Below, one piece after another: positions 10,172 through 18,351 of a stretch of 64,000 bases of DNA (position 1 is its first letter; each line of letters opens with the position of its first letter). Source of the stretch: an uncultured Flavobacteriales bacterium (GTDB lineage Bacteria; Bacteroidota; Bacteroidia; Flavobacteriales; Crocinitomicaceae); NCBI GenBank assembly GCA_946480085.1, contig CAMLHZ010000009.1:81922-145921 (forward strand). The letters run 5' to 3'. Position numbers and translations under genes: made by a program. The notes beneath the pieces are model-generated. The model was not told the origin of the DNA and searched no databases. It was given only the letters and a program-made list of their open reading frames with translations.

Positions 10172-10678
10172 TTACATGTCCAGCAGATCCTTTCTGTTGA
10201 TGGAAACTACCTTATCTTTTGAAAAGCGAACTGCCTGTATTAATCCAATTATACTAAATGCAAGAATCACAAGTCCGTAAAACAGAAAAGCAATTCCTAC
10301 TTCATTAAAAGCAAGAGATGAAGGGCTCGACAAAACTAAAAAATCCCACATTAACATAATTCCTGATAGGCAAATCCCAATAATCCCAAGTACTTTCACA
10401 GTTTTGGTTTTAATACGCGCCAATCCAAGGATATCGGTTGTGATAAAAAAGAGAAAAAAGAAAATAGAAATCATTGCAGCCTCTGAAGTGTATTCTTCAG
10501 CGTAACCTTCGTACATGTTATAACTGGAATATCCATAATTATACGAATCGGTGTAAGAATTAATACTTGATGTAAATTCCAAGTTTCGGACACTTTCAAC
10601 TTCTGCAATATAATAACCGCAGACAATTAAGAAAATGAAACTTAGAACAATCGACGAAATATAAAACGCTTTGTTCAT
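10172..10678 (-). CDS. four-helix membrane protein, function unknown
   Basis: A 168-residue protein with an N-terminal hydrophobic segment (about residues 5-25), a Tyr/Ser-rich extracytoplasmic loop (about 35-65, with repeated SYN/YGYSS), and three further hydrophobic segments (about 68-88, 95-115, 125-150). It ends in a short charged cytoplasmic tail. No catalytic motif is visible and I do not recognise the family. Confidence 0.65.
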   Translation of the reverse strand: MNKAFYISSIVLSFIFLIVCGYYIAEVESVRNLEFTSSINSYTDSYNYGYSSYNMYEGYAEEYTSEAAMISIFFFLFFITTDILGLARIKTKTVKVLGIIGICLSGIMLMWDFLVLSSPSSLAFNEVGIAFLFYGLVILAFSIIGLIQAVRFSKDKVVSINRKDLLDM

Positions 10679-10697
10679 GGAGTAATAGGTTATAAAT

Positions 10698-10741
10698 CGA
10701 CAAAATAGTGAATTTCATCAATAATAAACCGTGTTTTGTCG
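10698..10741. repeat. inverted repeat between two minus-strand genes
   Basis: CGACAAAA at 10698-10705 and TTTTGTCG at 10734-10741 form an 8-bp stem with a 28-nt loop in the spacer after the AlbA_2 gene. It could be a weak terminator or RNA-processing hairpin; there is no clear T tract. Confidence 0.35.
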
Positions 10742-10750
10742 AAAATATTT

Positions 10751-11380
10751 TTAGTCAGGTGACAACACAGAATAAAGCGTTTCCGTTTCACTCATGTTCA
10801 TCTCAACCAGTTTCCATGATACAAAGCGGATGAGAAGATTGTCTATCTCACGTTTATTCAATTGCACAGATCTGTAAAGCTTGCTTAAAGTAACACCTTC
10901 TTCTGGAATGTTTCGAAGTAATTCTATTTCATTTTCTCCGAATTGCTGTGGTCGATCGTTAGGAAAACCAGCTCTCTTCCAAACTCCTAGTAAAATCTTA
11001 TTGGCCATTAATGTAGAATCCTGAACACGAACATAAGCACGTAATCTTCCTTCTTCATCGAATGCCATTACAGGTCTTTGCTCTGATTTCGGAATCCAAA
11101 CATCCAGAACGAGCTTCATGTCTTCCTGCCAAACGCGGGTTTCTATTTTCAACTTCGGACTGCAATACATTTCAGCAGCAGCTTCTATCATATGAATTTC
11201 CTCATTCGGATCTACGCCGGCAATTTTTCCATTGTCCTTAACGCCAATGAGCAAACGTCCACCATCTGTATTTGCAAAGGCACAAAGGGTTCGCGCTATT
11301 TTCTTTGAATCGTCAATTCGAAACTTAAAATCAAGTTGCTGATGCTCGCCCTGAGCGATGAGAGATTTTAATTCAGACAT
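10751..11380 (-). CDS. AlbA_2 (Schlafen-like) domain protein, putative nucleic-acid/ATP-binding regulator
   Basis: 209 residues. Residues about 12-110 match the AlbA_2 pattern: GEHQQLDFKFRI, then CAFANTDGGRLLIGVKDNGK and GVDPNEE. This is the fold used by Schlafen-like and divergent ATP-binding regulators. The C-terminal about 70 residues, with NIPEEGVTLSKLYRS, look like a small winged-helix or helical module. The substrate is unknown. The protein stands alone without an adjacent toxin, nuclease or helicase domain. It is transcribed in the same direction as aroE but separated by about 105 bp holding a REP-like arm. Confidence 0.8.
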   Translation of the reverse strand: MSELKSLIAQGEHQQLDFKFRIDDSKKIARTLCAFANTDGGRLLIGVKDNGKIAGVDPNEEIHMIEAAAEMYCSPKLKIETRVWQEDMKLVLDVWIPKSEQRPVMAFDEEGRLRAYVRVQDSTLMANKILLGVWKRAGFPNDRPQQFGENEIELLRNIPEEGVTLSKLYRSVQLNKREIDNLLIRFVSWKLVEMNMSETETLYSVLSPD

Positions 11381-11407
11381 TCAACAAAAATAACTACGAA
11401 TTTCGAT

Positions 11408-11504
11408 ATCTCGACTCCGCCCGATAACCGAAAATCAGTGTAAGAAAAGAAATTTCAATTTTTAATTTGAAATAAGGAATAAAGGTCATCGAGCGGAGTC
11501 CAAG
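11408..11504. repeat. inverted pair of REP-like elements
   Basis: ATCTCGACTCCGCCCGATAA begins the first arm (11408-11429), and GGTCATCGAGCGGAGTCCAA begins the second (11484-11504), in inverted orientation about 55 bp apart. The same core (TCGACTCCGCTC or its complement) recurs at 18186, 21344-21415, 58036 and 61624. The second arm overlaps the aroE stop codon. Confidence 0.7.
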
Positions 11505-12223
11505 TGCCACAGTTCCCAAGCTTTCAATGCCTGCTCTTTTAGCATCGATTCTCCATTCAGAATTGTAGCGCGATTTTCCTTCGAAAGACGAAGAAATTTC
11601 GTTTCTGAAGGGTTATAGATCAAATCCACGCACAAATGGTCTTCAGTTAGAAATTCAAACGGGAATTCCACGCAATCATCAACATTGGGAGCGGTTCCAA
11701 GCGGAGTGCAATTAACAACCAACTTAAACGCATTCACCATGTTCTGATTAATGTCTGAATAAGCAAATTGTCCATTCTCCGGATTTCTGGATACAAAGTG
11801 CACATCTATTCCAATATTCTTCAAAACATATGCAACTGCTAATGAAGCGCCACCTGTTCCAAGCAGCAATGCTCTCTCGTGCTTATTGGTTAAAAAGGGC
11901 TTAATACTTTGATGAAATCCATGTGCATCTGTGTTGTGACCAACTGCCTTCCCACTCTGAAAAACAACGGTATTTACCGCTCCTATTTTTTCAGCTTCAG
12001 GAGAAAGTTCATCCAAAAATGGGATAATCTGTTGTTTATAGGGAATTGTAACGTTTAAACCGGAATATTTACGACTTTTTAGAACTTCTGAAATCAAAGA
12101 AATATCGGCTAATTCTATGTTCTCGTAGGTATCCGTCAATCCTTCTTTTTCGAATTTAGTACTAAAAAACTGCTTCGAAAACGAATGAGAAAGCGTCTTC
12201 CCGATTAAACCAAATTTGCTCAA
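11486..12223 (-). CDS. aroE: shikimate dehydrogenase
   Basis: Reduces 3-dehydroshikimate to shikimate with NADPH. The 245-residue length fits the family. The N-terminal substrate domain carries GLIGKTLSHSFS (shikimate-binding Ser12/Ser14), then NVTIPYK with catalytic Lys63, and HNTDAHG with Asp99. The NADP domain has LLGTGGAS. The C-terminal helix includes GESMLKEQALKAWELW. The last residues (LDSAR and the stop) are encoded inside a REP-like repeat arm. The gene is probably cotranscribed with the DedA gene just upstream (12-nt gap). Confidence 0.95.
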   Translation of the reverse strand: MSKFGLIGKTLSHSFSKQFFSTKFEKEGLTDTYENIELADISLISEVLKSRKYSGLNVTIPYKQQIIPFLDELSPEAEKIGAVNTVVFQSGKAVGHNTDAHGFHQSIKPFLTNKHERALLLGTGGASLAVAYVLKNIGIDVHFVSRNPENGQFAYSDINQNMVNAFKLVVNCTPLGTAPNVDDCVEFPFEFLTEDHLCVDLIYNPSETKFLRLSKENRATILNGESMLKEQALKAWELWHLDSAR

Positions 12224-12234
12224 GACTTATAGTT

Positions 12235-12903
12235 TTATAATTCCGAATCAAGAACTTTCGAATCGTTCTTCTTAGCTCGTCTCGCTTTAAAGAAACTGAT
12301 GATCATTGGAAGCACGGAAATAAAGATAATTCCCAAACAAACCTTCTCAATGTTTTCTTTAATCCAGGTAACGTTTCCAAGGAAATAACCTGCCAATGTC
12401 AAACCACAGATCCAAAGTACTCCACCAAGAATATCGAAAGGCAAAAACTTCTTTGTATAGTTCATTTTACCAATTCCCGCAGCAAATGGTGTGAATGTCC
12501 GCACAATTGGAACAAAACGTGCCATGATAATTGCTTTGGTTCCGTTCTTGTCGAAAAATGCCTGTGTTTGTTCGATATATTTTTCTTTTACGAGTTGACG
12601 ACCGCGGATTTTCCAGTGCAGCACTTTTAAACCCAGTTTTCGGCCAATCCAATAGTTTACATTATCTCCCAGGATAGCAGCAATAACCAATAAAACAAGT
12701 AGATACATCAAATTCAACTCTCCGCTTGCAGCGAATAATCCAGCGGTAAAAAGCAACGAATCTCCCGGTAAAAATGGCATTACCACTAATCCCGTTTCAA
12801 CGAAAATGACTAGAAAAAGAATGATATAAATCACATTCTGATATTCTCTCAAGAAAACGTCAAAATGTTGTAGGTCGAATAGTTTATGAAAAAAATCTAG
12901 CAT
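12235..12903 (-). CDS. DedA family inner-membrane protein (VTT/SNARE-associated domain)
   Basis: 222 residues with four to five membrane segments. Diagnostic features are MPFLPGDSLLFTAGLFAASG near the N-terminus, then GDNVNYWIGRKLG, and ARFVPIVRTFTPFAAGIGKM with the conserved Arg residues. DedA proteins are linked to lipid-carrier or phospholipid flipping and to membrane homeostasis; the substrate here is not known. The Lys/Arg-rich C-terminus is cytoplasmic. It lies 6 bp after the rhodanese gene and 12 bp before aroE, suggesting one operon. Confidence 0.9.
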   Translation of the reverse strand: MLDFFHKLFDLQHFDVFLREYQNVIYIILFLVIFVETGLVVMPFLPGDSLLFTAGLFAASGELNLMYLLVLLVIAAILGDNVNYWIGRKLGLKVLHWKIRGRQLVKEKYIEQTQAFFDKNGTKAIIMARFVPIVRTFTPFAAGIGKMNYTKKFLPFDILGGVLWICGLTLAGYFLGNVTWIKENIEKVCLGIIFISVLPMIISFFKARRAKKNDSKVLDSEL

Positions 12904-12909
12904 AGTAGT

Positions 12910-13224
12910 TTAGTACATTTCGTTTGTAGGGTCATATTTCGCAGCCCAAGCCGTTACTCCACCACCCATGATTGCGACGTTTCCGAAGCCATATTCCGTT
13001 TCCAAAAGATTCGCAAGCGCCTCTGCCCTTCTACCCGTTTTACAAACCAAAATAATTTGTTTAGAAGAATCCAATTCCGAAACCGAATCCACCAAATTCG
13101 CCATTGGAATATGTTTGATCCCAATTCCGTAAATGGAAAGTTCCCAATTTTCACGGATATCAATTAACATTGCGGTATTCGATATAAAACACTCCTTACA
13201 ATCTTCAACGGAAAGCACTTTCAT
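12910..13224 (-). CDS. rhodanese-like domain protein
   Basis: A single-domain rhodanese of 104 residues. The first signature LIDIRENWE lies near residues 20-28. The active-site loop is CKTGRRA, with the persulfide-carrying Cys61, and GGGVTAW closes the domain. It probably moves sulfane sulfur; the partner is unknown. It heads the tight rhodanese-dedA-aroE gene string. Confidence 0.9.
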   Translation of the reverse strand: MKVLSVEDCKECFISNTAMLIDIRENWELSIYGIGIKHIPMANLVDSVSELDSSKQIILVCKTGRRAEALANLLETEYGFGNVAIMGGGVTAWAAKYDPTNEMY

Positions 13225-13299
13225 TCTTAATCAATTTTGCGACAAAGATAATCCTTTGGATAAATCAACACTCTTATTGTGAAACCGCACATTGGATTG

Positions 13300-14256
13300 C
13301 TATTTCAGCAAATCTTCGACAATTTGTTTTACCGGACGAACAGCTTTAACGGATTCGATGCTTGGTCCGGCACACCAAATACTTTGATAAGTATTTTCAA
13401 ATGCTGCTTTTCGGAGTTTCTTCATTCCTTTCAGAAATGTGAACATTTTCACCCACTTCTTGAGGCGTTTATTCTTCGAAAAGAATCTTTCCATTCCTGA
13501 TTGTTCTGTACCAATTTCCTTTACATAAGGCGTATTGATTACTGTACAAGGTGTTCCTGAAAGTCGGGTTGTTAACACAATATCCTTTGCACCGTATTTC
13601 ACACAGGCATCTTTATAATCTGAAGAAACTCCCGATTCTTCTGAAGCAATGAAAATGGAACCAATCGAAAATCCATCAGCACCAAAGGAAATGACTTCCT
13701 CCATTTCTTTCTTCGAACCAACTCCACCAGCAGAAATCACAGGAATTGAAATCTTCGATTTGATGTTCTGAATCAACTCTTTAGCGGAAAGATTTCCGGC
13801 ATGTCCGCCTGCTCTGCTGTTTACAGCAATTACAGCATCCGCACCTAATCCAGCAACTTTAATGGCTTGTTCTGTATTCACCACATCACAAAAAACCTTG
13901 ATTCCCACTTTATGCGATTCCTCAATTACGTGCTTCGGATTCCCTAATGAAGTAATAATAAAGTCAACACCAATTTCTGTACACACCTTCAGTTGTTCTT
14001 CCATTCGAATATTGGAAGCGTTCACAATTAAGTTGATACCTAATGGACCTTTGGCTTCATTTTTCATTCGAACCAATCCTTCACGAAATTGTTCGGTAGT
14101 CCGGTAATTCAATGCCGGAATAGCACCCGCAATCCCGGATTTACTCGCAGCAATCATCATTTCCTCGTTCGAAACAAGGAACATAGGTGCCATAATAATT
14201 GGAATTTCTATATGGAGAAGTCGACAAAGTGCCAACTCATTTATTGCGATACTCAT
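13300..14256 (-). CDS. nitronate monooxygenase / 2-nitropropane dioxygenase family FMN protein
   Basis: A 318-residue TIM-barrel flavoprotein. It opens with a typical IPIIMAPMFLVS strand. NSRAGGHAGNLSA contains the His expected near the flavin, and PVISAGGVGSKKEM plus GADGFSIGSIFIASEES form the phosphate-binding end. Family members oxidise alkyl nitronates such as propionate-3-nitronate, or act as related enoyl reductases. The physiological substrate cannot be told from sequence. It is divergent from menA. Confidence 0.88.
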   Translation of the reverse strand: MSIAINELALCRLLHIEIPIIMAPMFLVSNEEMMIAASKSGIAGAIPALNYRTTEQFREGLVRMKNEAKGPLGINLIVNASNIRMEEQLKVCTEIGVDFIITSLGNPKHVIEESHKVGIKVFCDVVNTEQAIKVAGLGADAVIAVNSRAGGHAGNLSAKELIQNIKSKISIPVISAGGVGSKKEMEEVISFGADGFSIGSIFIASEESGVSSDYKDACVKYGAKDIVLTTRLSGTPCTVINTPYVKEIGTEQSGMERFFSKNKRLKKWVKMFTFLKGMKKLRKAAFENTYQSIWCAGPSIESVKAVRPVKQIVEDLLK

Positions 14257-14330
14257 GGTGTAAATTTAATGAATTAGTATGGAAGCCGGAATAAACACCC
14301 CTCAAAACCAGTAAAACACTGAGTTCTTCG

Positions 14331-14400
14331 ATAATTGTCGAATTTTCGAAATAACGAATTACCGAATTCCCAAAATATCGAATTTCAGAATTCCGGAATT
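14331..14400. repeat. GAATT-rich short-period repeats in the nmo-menA spacer
   Basis: The spacer holds at least seven CGAATT or GAATT words at 8-10 nt spacing (for example ACGAATTACCGAATTCCC and CAGAATTCCGGAATTT). No gene is visible. It resembles the other AATT-rich spacer repeats at 16404, 28809 and 29746. Confidence 0.5.
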
Positions 14401-14424
14401 TCCTCCTAAAACACATCTTATTAC

Positions 14425-14432
14425 TAAATTTG
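14425..14432 (+). promoter_or_regulatory. Bacteroidota -7 box for menA
   Basis: TAAATTTG matches TAnnTTTG and ends only 5 nt before the menA ATG, so transcription should start at or near the start codon (a possibly leaderless mRNA). No clear -33 TTG is seen. Confidence 0.5.
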
Positions 14433-14437
14433 TAACT

Positions 14438-15367
14438 ATGAGTATCAAACCCTGGATTAAAGCTTTCCGTCTTCGCACTTTGCCATTGTCTATTTCAGGA
14501 ATTATCGTTGGAAGTGTTTGCGCATTCAACGCCGGTTTTTGGAATACACCTATCTTCCTTTTGGCATTGTCAACAACCGTATTGTTTCAAATTCTCTCCA
14601 ATTTGGCAAACGATTTAGGCGATACACTAAAAGGAGCTGACAATAAAGACCGTGTTGGTCCAATGCGAAGTGTCCAATCAGGTGAGATCTCGAAGCAAGC
14701 GATGAAACGCGCGATCCTGGTATTGGTGCTTCTTTCTGCAATAAGTGCCGGAGCGCTAATCTATCTGGGAACACAGCGTCTTTCTATGAATATTATGTAC
14801 AGCTACATACTATTGGCTGCTTCATGCGTTCTTGCAGCCATTACCTACACCATGGGAAAACATGCCTATGGTTATTTGGGATTAGGCGATATTTTCGTAT
14901 TCATTTTCTTCGGAATTGTGAGTGTTTTAGGTGTTTATCCACTTTTCGCCAATGGATTGAATCTTGAACTTATTTATCCCGCATTCACCATTGGATGTAT
15001 GAGTACACTCGTTCTAAATCTCAATAATATGCGTGATCATGAAAATGATCAGAAAGTTGGAAAAAGAACATTGGTTGTAAAACTTGGTTTTAAGCAGGCG
15101 AAATTGTACCATTTATCACTCGTTCTTTTTGCTCTTATCAGCTGGGGAATATACATTTATCTGCAAGAACAATGGTGGTACCTCATTACGCTTATCCCCT
15201 TCATTGTGTTGATTAAACACCTGGGATTCGTTTTCAAAACAAAAGAACCTCGTTTACTCGATTCCCAGTTAAAAATAGTAGCTCTGAATACATTCTTACT
15301 AGCAATATTGTTTTTCGCTGTATCATTCACGCTTCATTTATTCAATCAGGCAATCATTAACGATTAA
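14438..15367 (+). CDS. menA: 1,4-dihydroxy-2-naphthoate polyprenyltransferase
   Basis: An integral-membrane UbiA-family prenyltransferase of 309 residues with about eight to nine membrane segments. It joins a polyprenyl chain to 1,4-dihydroxy-2-naphthoate to give demethylmenaquinone. The first Asp-rich motif lies in SNLANDLGDTLKGADNKDRV, and the second in NLNNMRDHENDQKVGKRT. Both would bind the Mg-diphosphate. menC starts 5 nt after its stop, which supports the menaquinone assignment over heme O or ubiquinone prenyltransferases. Confidence 0.95.
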   Translation: MSIKPWIKAFRLRTLPLSISGIIVGSVCAFNAGFWNTPIFLLALSTTVLFQILSNLANDLGDTLKGADNKDRVGPMRSVQSGEISKQAMKRAILVLVLLSAISAGALIYLGTQRLSMNIMYSYILLAASCVLAAITYTMGKHAYGYLGLGDIFVFIFFGIVSVLGVYPLFANGLNLELIYPAFTIGCMSTLVLNLNNMRDHENDQKVGKRTLVVKLGFKQAKLYHLSLVLFALISWGIYIYLQEQWWYLITLIPFIVLIKHLGFVFKTKEPRLLDSQLKIVALNTFLLAILFFAVSFTLHLFNQAIIND

Positions 15368-15371
15368 ATCC

Positions 15372-16403
15372 ATGAGTTCACGATTCGCTCTTAGCTATAA
15401 AAAACACCTGCTGGAATTTAAAAAACCAAGTGGTACGAGCAGAGGAATTTTGACCCACAAGAAATGTTGGATCCTAACGTTAACAGATAGTTTGACTTCC
15501 ATTCAGGGATTAGGCGAATGCTCTATCATTGAAGGACTTTCTCCGGATTACAACTCGGATGAAGAATACGAACAAAAACTGGATGAAGTTTGTCAAAAAC
15601 TAAATTATTTCATTGAAAATCCAAAACAATTGAACGCTTTTCCTTCCATTTTGATGGGTTTGGAAATGTGCATGTTCGATCTTGTAAACGGTGGAAAACA
15701 AATCTATTTCCCTTCAGAATTCACCAATGGAAAAATGTCGATTCCAATCAATGGTTTGGTTTGGATGGGTGACAAAAGTTTCATGAAAGAACAGATCGAA
15801 AGCAAACTAAAAGAAGGCTATTCATGCATCAAAATGAAAGTTGGAGCAATTGATTTCGAAACGGAGCTGGAACTGCTAAGAGAAATCAGAAAGTCCTATT
15901 CGAAAGAACAGATTGTTCTTCGTGTGGATGCGAATGGAAGCTTTTCACCTGAGAGTGCATTACCGAAATTGACTGCACTTGCAGAACTCGACCTACACTC
16001 CATAGAACAGCCTATAGAAATTGGACAAACAGAAATAATGCATCAACTCTGCAGAACTTCACCCCTTCCAATTGCGCTCGACGAAGAACTGATCGGAATA
16101 AACGAAACCAAAGATAGAATTGCCTTACTCGACAAGATCAAACCTCAATACATCATTCTGAAACCAAGTTTACACGGCGGATTTTCCGGTTCTCAGGAAT
16201 GGATTAAACTGGCAACCGAACGTGGAATTGATTGGTGGATGACTTCAGCATTGGAAAGCAATATTGGCTTAAACGCCATTGCCCAATTCGCCGGAAAACT
16301 CAATGTTCAACAACCACAGGGTTTAGGAACAGGAGCTTTGTTCATTGAGAACTTTGAATCACCTCTTTTCATTGAAAACGGACGACTGTTCTATCGAACA
16401 TAA
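15372..16403 (+). CDS. menC: o-succinylbenzoate synthase
   Basis: An enolase-superfamily dehydratase of 343 residues forming o-succinylbenzoate from SHCHC in menaquinone synthesis. Catalytic and metal residues line up: Lys154 and Lys156 in IKMKVGA, Asp186 in VLRVDANGS, Glu212 in IEQP, Asp237 in IALDEEL and Lys264 in ILKPSLHGG. It lies 5 nt behind menA and is almost certainly cotranscribed. The other men genes are outside the window. Confidence 0.93.
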   Translation: MSSRFALSYKKHLLEFKKPSGTSRGILTHKKCWILTLTDSLTSIQGLGECSIIEGLSPDYNSDEEYEQKLDEVCQKLNYFIENPKQLNAFPSILMGLEMCMFDLVNGGKQIYFPSEFTNGKMSIPINGLVWMGDKSFMKEQIESKLKEGYSCIKMKVGAIDFETELELLREIRKSYSKEQIVLRVDANGSFSPESALPKLTALAELDLHSIEQPIEIGQTEIMHQLCRTSPLPIALDEELIGINETKDRIALLDKIKPQYIILKPSLHGGFSGSQEWIKLATERGIDWWMTSALESNIGLNAIAQFAGKLNVQQPQGLGTGALFIENFESPLFIENGRLFYRT

Positions 16404-16450
16404 TTACTAATTACGAGTGATGGAATTCGTAATTCGTAATTTGTAATTGA
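16404..16450. repeat. heptameric AATT repeats and palindrome before comB
   Basis: Two TAATTAC units are followed by AATTCGT, AATTCGT and AATTTGT, then AATT, with period 7. The two halves are partly complementary (AATTACGA and TCGTAATT), so the transcript can fold at the menC end. Confidence 0.55.
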
Positions 16451-16458
16451 TATCTTTG
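16451..16458 (+). promoter_or_regulatory. Bacteroidota -7 box for comB
   Basis: TATCTTTG is a full TAnnTTTG match, ending 8 nt before the comB ATG at 16467. The leader would be very short or absent. Confidence 0.55.
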
Positions 16459-16466
16459 CCCCACAT

Positions 16467-17195
16467 ATGGATACTCGGAAACGCATTGAGGTGTGCTATA
16501 CACCAGGAGAATATGAATATTTTAAGGGAGAATTCGAAATTGTTGTAGTTATTGATGTACTGCGAGCAACATCTGCTATTTGTGCCGCTTTTGATAACGG
16601 GATTGCATCAATTATTCCTGTTCCTACAGTTGAAGAAGCTTGGGAATACAAACAAAAAGGATTTCTTGCCGGTGCTGAACGCAAAGGTCAGATTGTAGAA
16701 GGTTTCGACTTCGGTAATTCTCCATTTAGTTACATTAAAGAAGAATTCAAAGGGAAAGATGTTGTTTTAACCACTACCAACGGAACCAAATCATTGGACG
16801 TTGCAAAAGATGCGGAAACGGTTGTAGTAGGGTCATTTTTGAACCTTGACTACTTAAGTGAGTGGTTGTCCAAGCAAGACAAGAATATTCTTTGTTTATG
16901 TTCAGGATGGCAAGATAAATTTAACCTGGAAGACACCATTTGTGCAGGTGCAATTTCTGATTATTTAATAAACACGGGAAATTTCATCTCCATAGAAGAC
17001 TCTTCTATTGCCGCGAAATACCTTTTCTTATCAGCAAAAGATAGTTATTTAGGATTTTTAAAATCTTCTTCACATAGAAGACGACTAAAAAACTTAAATT
17101 TGAATGAGGACATCAAATACTGTTTGACACCAAACCAAACAGAAGTGATTCCGATTTTGAAGGATGGCAAATTGGTTGAACTTTCTACGATCTAG
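16467..17195 (+). CDS. comB: ComB family 2-phosphosulfolactate phosphatase
   Basis: 242 residues. The family hydrolyses 2-phospho-3-sulfolactate to 3-sulfolactate using Mg, which in methanogens is a coenzyme M step. The signature VVVIDVLRATSAICAAF (residues 26-42, Asp30/Arg33), then LAGERK-like LAGAERKG, LTTTNGTKSL and CSGWQDKFNLEDTICAGAI all fit. The organism makes no coenzyme M, so the product role is open; sulfolactate or sulfonate metabolism is an inference. No comA or comC is visible nearby. The downstream nuclease-like gene overlaps its 3' end by 32 nt. Confidence 0.88.
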   Translation: MDTRKRIEVCYTPGEYEYFKGEFEIVVVIDVLRATSAICAAFDNGIASIIPVPTVEEAWEYKQKGFLAGAERKGQIVEGFDFGNSPFSYIKEEFKGKDVVLTTTNGTKSLDVAKDAETVVVGSFLNLDYLSEWLSKQDKNILCLCSGWQDKFNLEDTICAGAISDYLINTGNFISIEDSSIAAKYLFLSAKDSYLGFLKSSSHRRRLKNLNLNEDIKYCLTPNQTEVIPILKDGKLVELSTI

Positions 17196-18186
17196 TTGTT
17201 TAGCGGTAGTTTTATCGCTATTTACTTCTCTATTTTCTTTTGGTAATCCCTTGCCCATTAAACCGGTTAATCCAGCCGTATGGGGATTCTATGGTCATAA
17301 ACGAATTAACCGAATGGCAGTGTTTACGCTTCCACCCGAAATGTTCGGTTTCTTTAAAGAAAATCTGGAATTCATCACCGAACACGCTGTAGATCCGGAC
17401 AAACGCAGATACGCAGTTGAAGGTGAAGCCCAGCGTCATTACATAGACATTGATCATTACGGTGAACATGCTTTTGACAGTGTTCCAAGAAGATGGGATG
17501 ATGCCATTGCAAAATATACAGAAGACACATTACAAGCGTACGGAATTGTTCCCTGGCATATTCAGCTGATGAAAATCAGACTTCAAAAAGCCTTTGAATC
17601 GAAGAACATTGATTTGATTCTGAAGTATGCTTCAGAAATCGGACATTACATTGGCGATTCGCACGTACCATTGCACACAACAGAAAACTATAATGGTCAG
17701 CTCACTGGTCAACGAGGAATTCATGGTCTTTGGGAAAGTCGAATTGTAGAATTGAGTGCCGAAGATTACGATTATTTCGTTGGAAAATCGGCCTATGTTA
17801 AAAGTGTTCTTGACTTTGCATGGGATGCAGTGGAGGAATCGAATGCAGCCGTTGATTCCGTTTTACGCTTCGAAAAACTGTTGACAGATTCACTTTCATC
17901 CGATATCAAATACACCTATGAACAGCGAGGACAAGTCCTGATTCAAACCTATTCGAAAGAATTTTGCGATGCTTACCAGGGAATGATGAACGGAATGGTT
18001 GAACGCAGAATGCGGCAAGCGATTATCGCTGTTGGATCTATTTGGTATACTGCTTGGGTGGACGCTGGTCAGCCGGATTTGAATACACTAACCAATACTC
18101 CACCTTCTCCTGAATTAATGAAGGAACTTCAAGAACTCGAAGAAATGTATCAGCATTCCGAGCATAAAGGAACTATCTGCGATTGA
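17164..18186 (+). CDS. S1/P1 nuclease / zinc-dependent phospholipase C-like secreted protein
   Basis: 340 residues with a signal peptide (hydrophobic residues about 10-26). The three-zinc fold is indicated by Trp40 and His45 in VWGFYGHKRI, His92/Asp95/Asp97/His98 in RHYIDIDHYGEH, then His161, Asp165 and His167 in GHYIGDSHVPLH, and His187 with Trp190-Glu191. The phosphoester substrate (nucleic acid or phospholipid) cannot be chosen from sequence. The start at 17164 is chosen because it supplies the signal peptide; it overlaps comB by 32 nt, suggesting translational coupling. Confidence 0.85.
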   Translation: MANWLNFLRSSCLAVVLSLFTSLFSFGNPLPIKPVNPAVWGFYGHKRINRMAVFTLPPEMFGFFKENLEFITEHAVDPDKRRYAVEGEAQRHYIDIDHYGEHAFDSVPRRWDDAIAKYTEDTLQAYGIVPWHIQLMKIRLQKAFESKNIDLILKYASEIGHYIGDSHVPLHTTENYNGQLTGQRGIHGLWESRIVELSAEDYDYFVGKSAYVKSVLDFAWDAVEESNAAVDSVLRFEKLLTDSLSSDIKYTYEQRGQVLIQTYSKEFCDAYQGMMNGMVERRMRQAIIAVGSIWYTAWVDAGQPDLNTLTNTPPSPELMKELQELEEMYQHSEHKGTICD

Positions 18187-18207
18187 CTTCGACTCCGCTC
18201 AGTCACC
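18186..18207. repeat. REP-like element
   Basis: ACTTCGACTCCGCTCAGTCA and following bases abut the stop codon of the S1/P1-like gene. It is the same family as 11408-11504 and 21344-21415. The remaining gap to 18316 shows no gene. Confidence 0.65.
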
Positions 18208-18315
18208 GTTAGATGACCTTTGCGCTCTCGTTTCTTTGCGGTTCAAATATTGATCCGCTTCTGTTCTTTTGTTTATTTTCAAACATTACCAAGCGCTAAT
18301 TGTGAAAAATAAATT

Positions 18316-18344
18316 TTGCAGTTAAAAAATTAATCCTACATTTG
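18316..18344 (+). promoter_or_regulatory. promoter of the aromatic amino acid operon
   Basis: TTG at 18316-18318 (inside TTTTG), an 18-nt spacer, and TACATTTG at 18337-18344 form a complete Bacteroidota -33/-7 pair. The predicted start of transcription, a few bases on, falls just before the leader-peptide ATG at 18352. Confidence 0.8.
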
Positions 18345-18351
18345 CTTCGAA

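Noticed and set aside
13279..14277. Plus-strand frames opposite the nitronate monooxygenase
   Set aside because: They have no recognisable motif and lie wholly antisense to a clear enzyme gene.
16467..18186. comB plus S1/P1-like gene as a coenzyme M or secondary-metabolite cluster
   Set aside because: Only comB is present from that pathway, and the overlap with the nuclease-like gene does not show shared chemistry.
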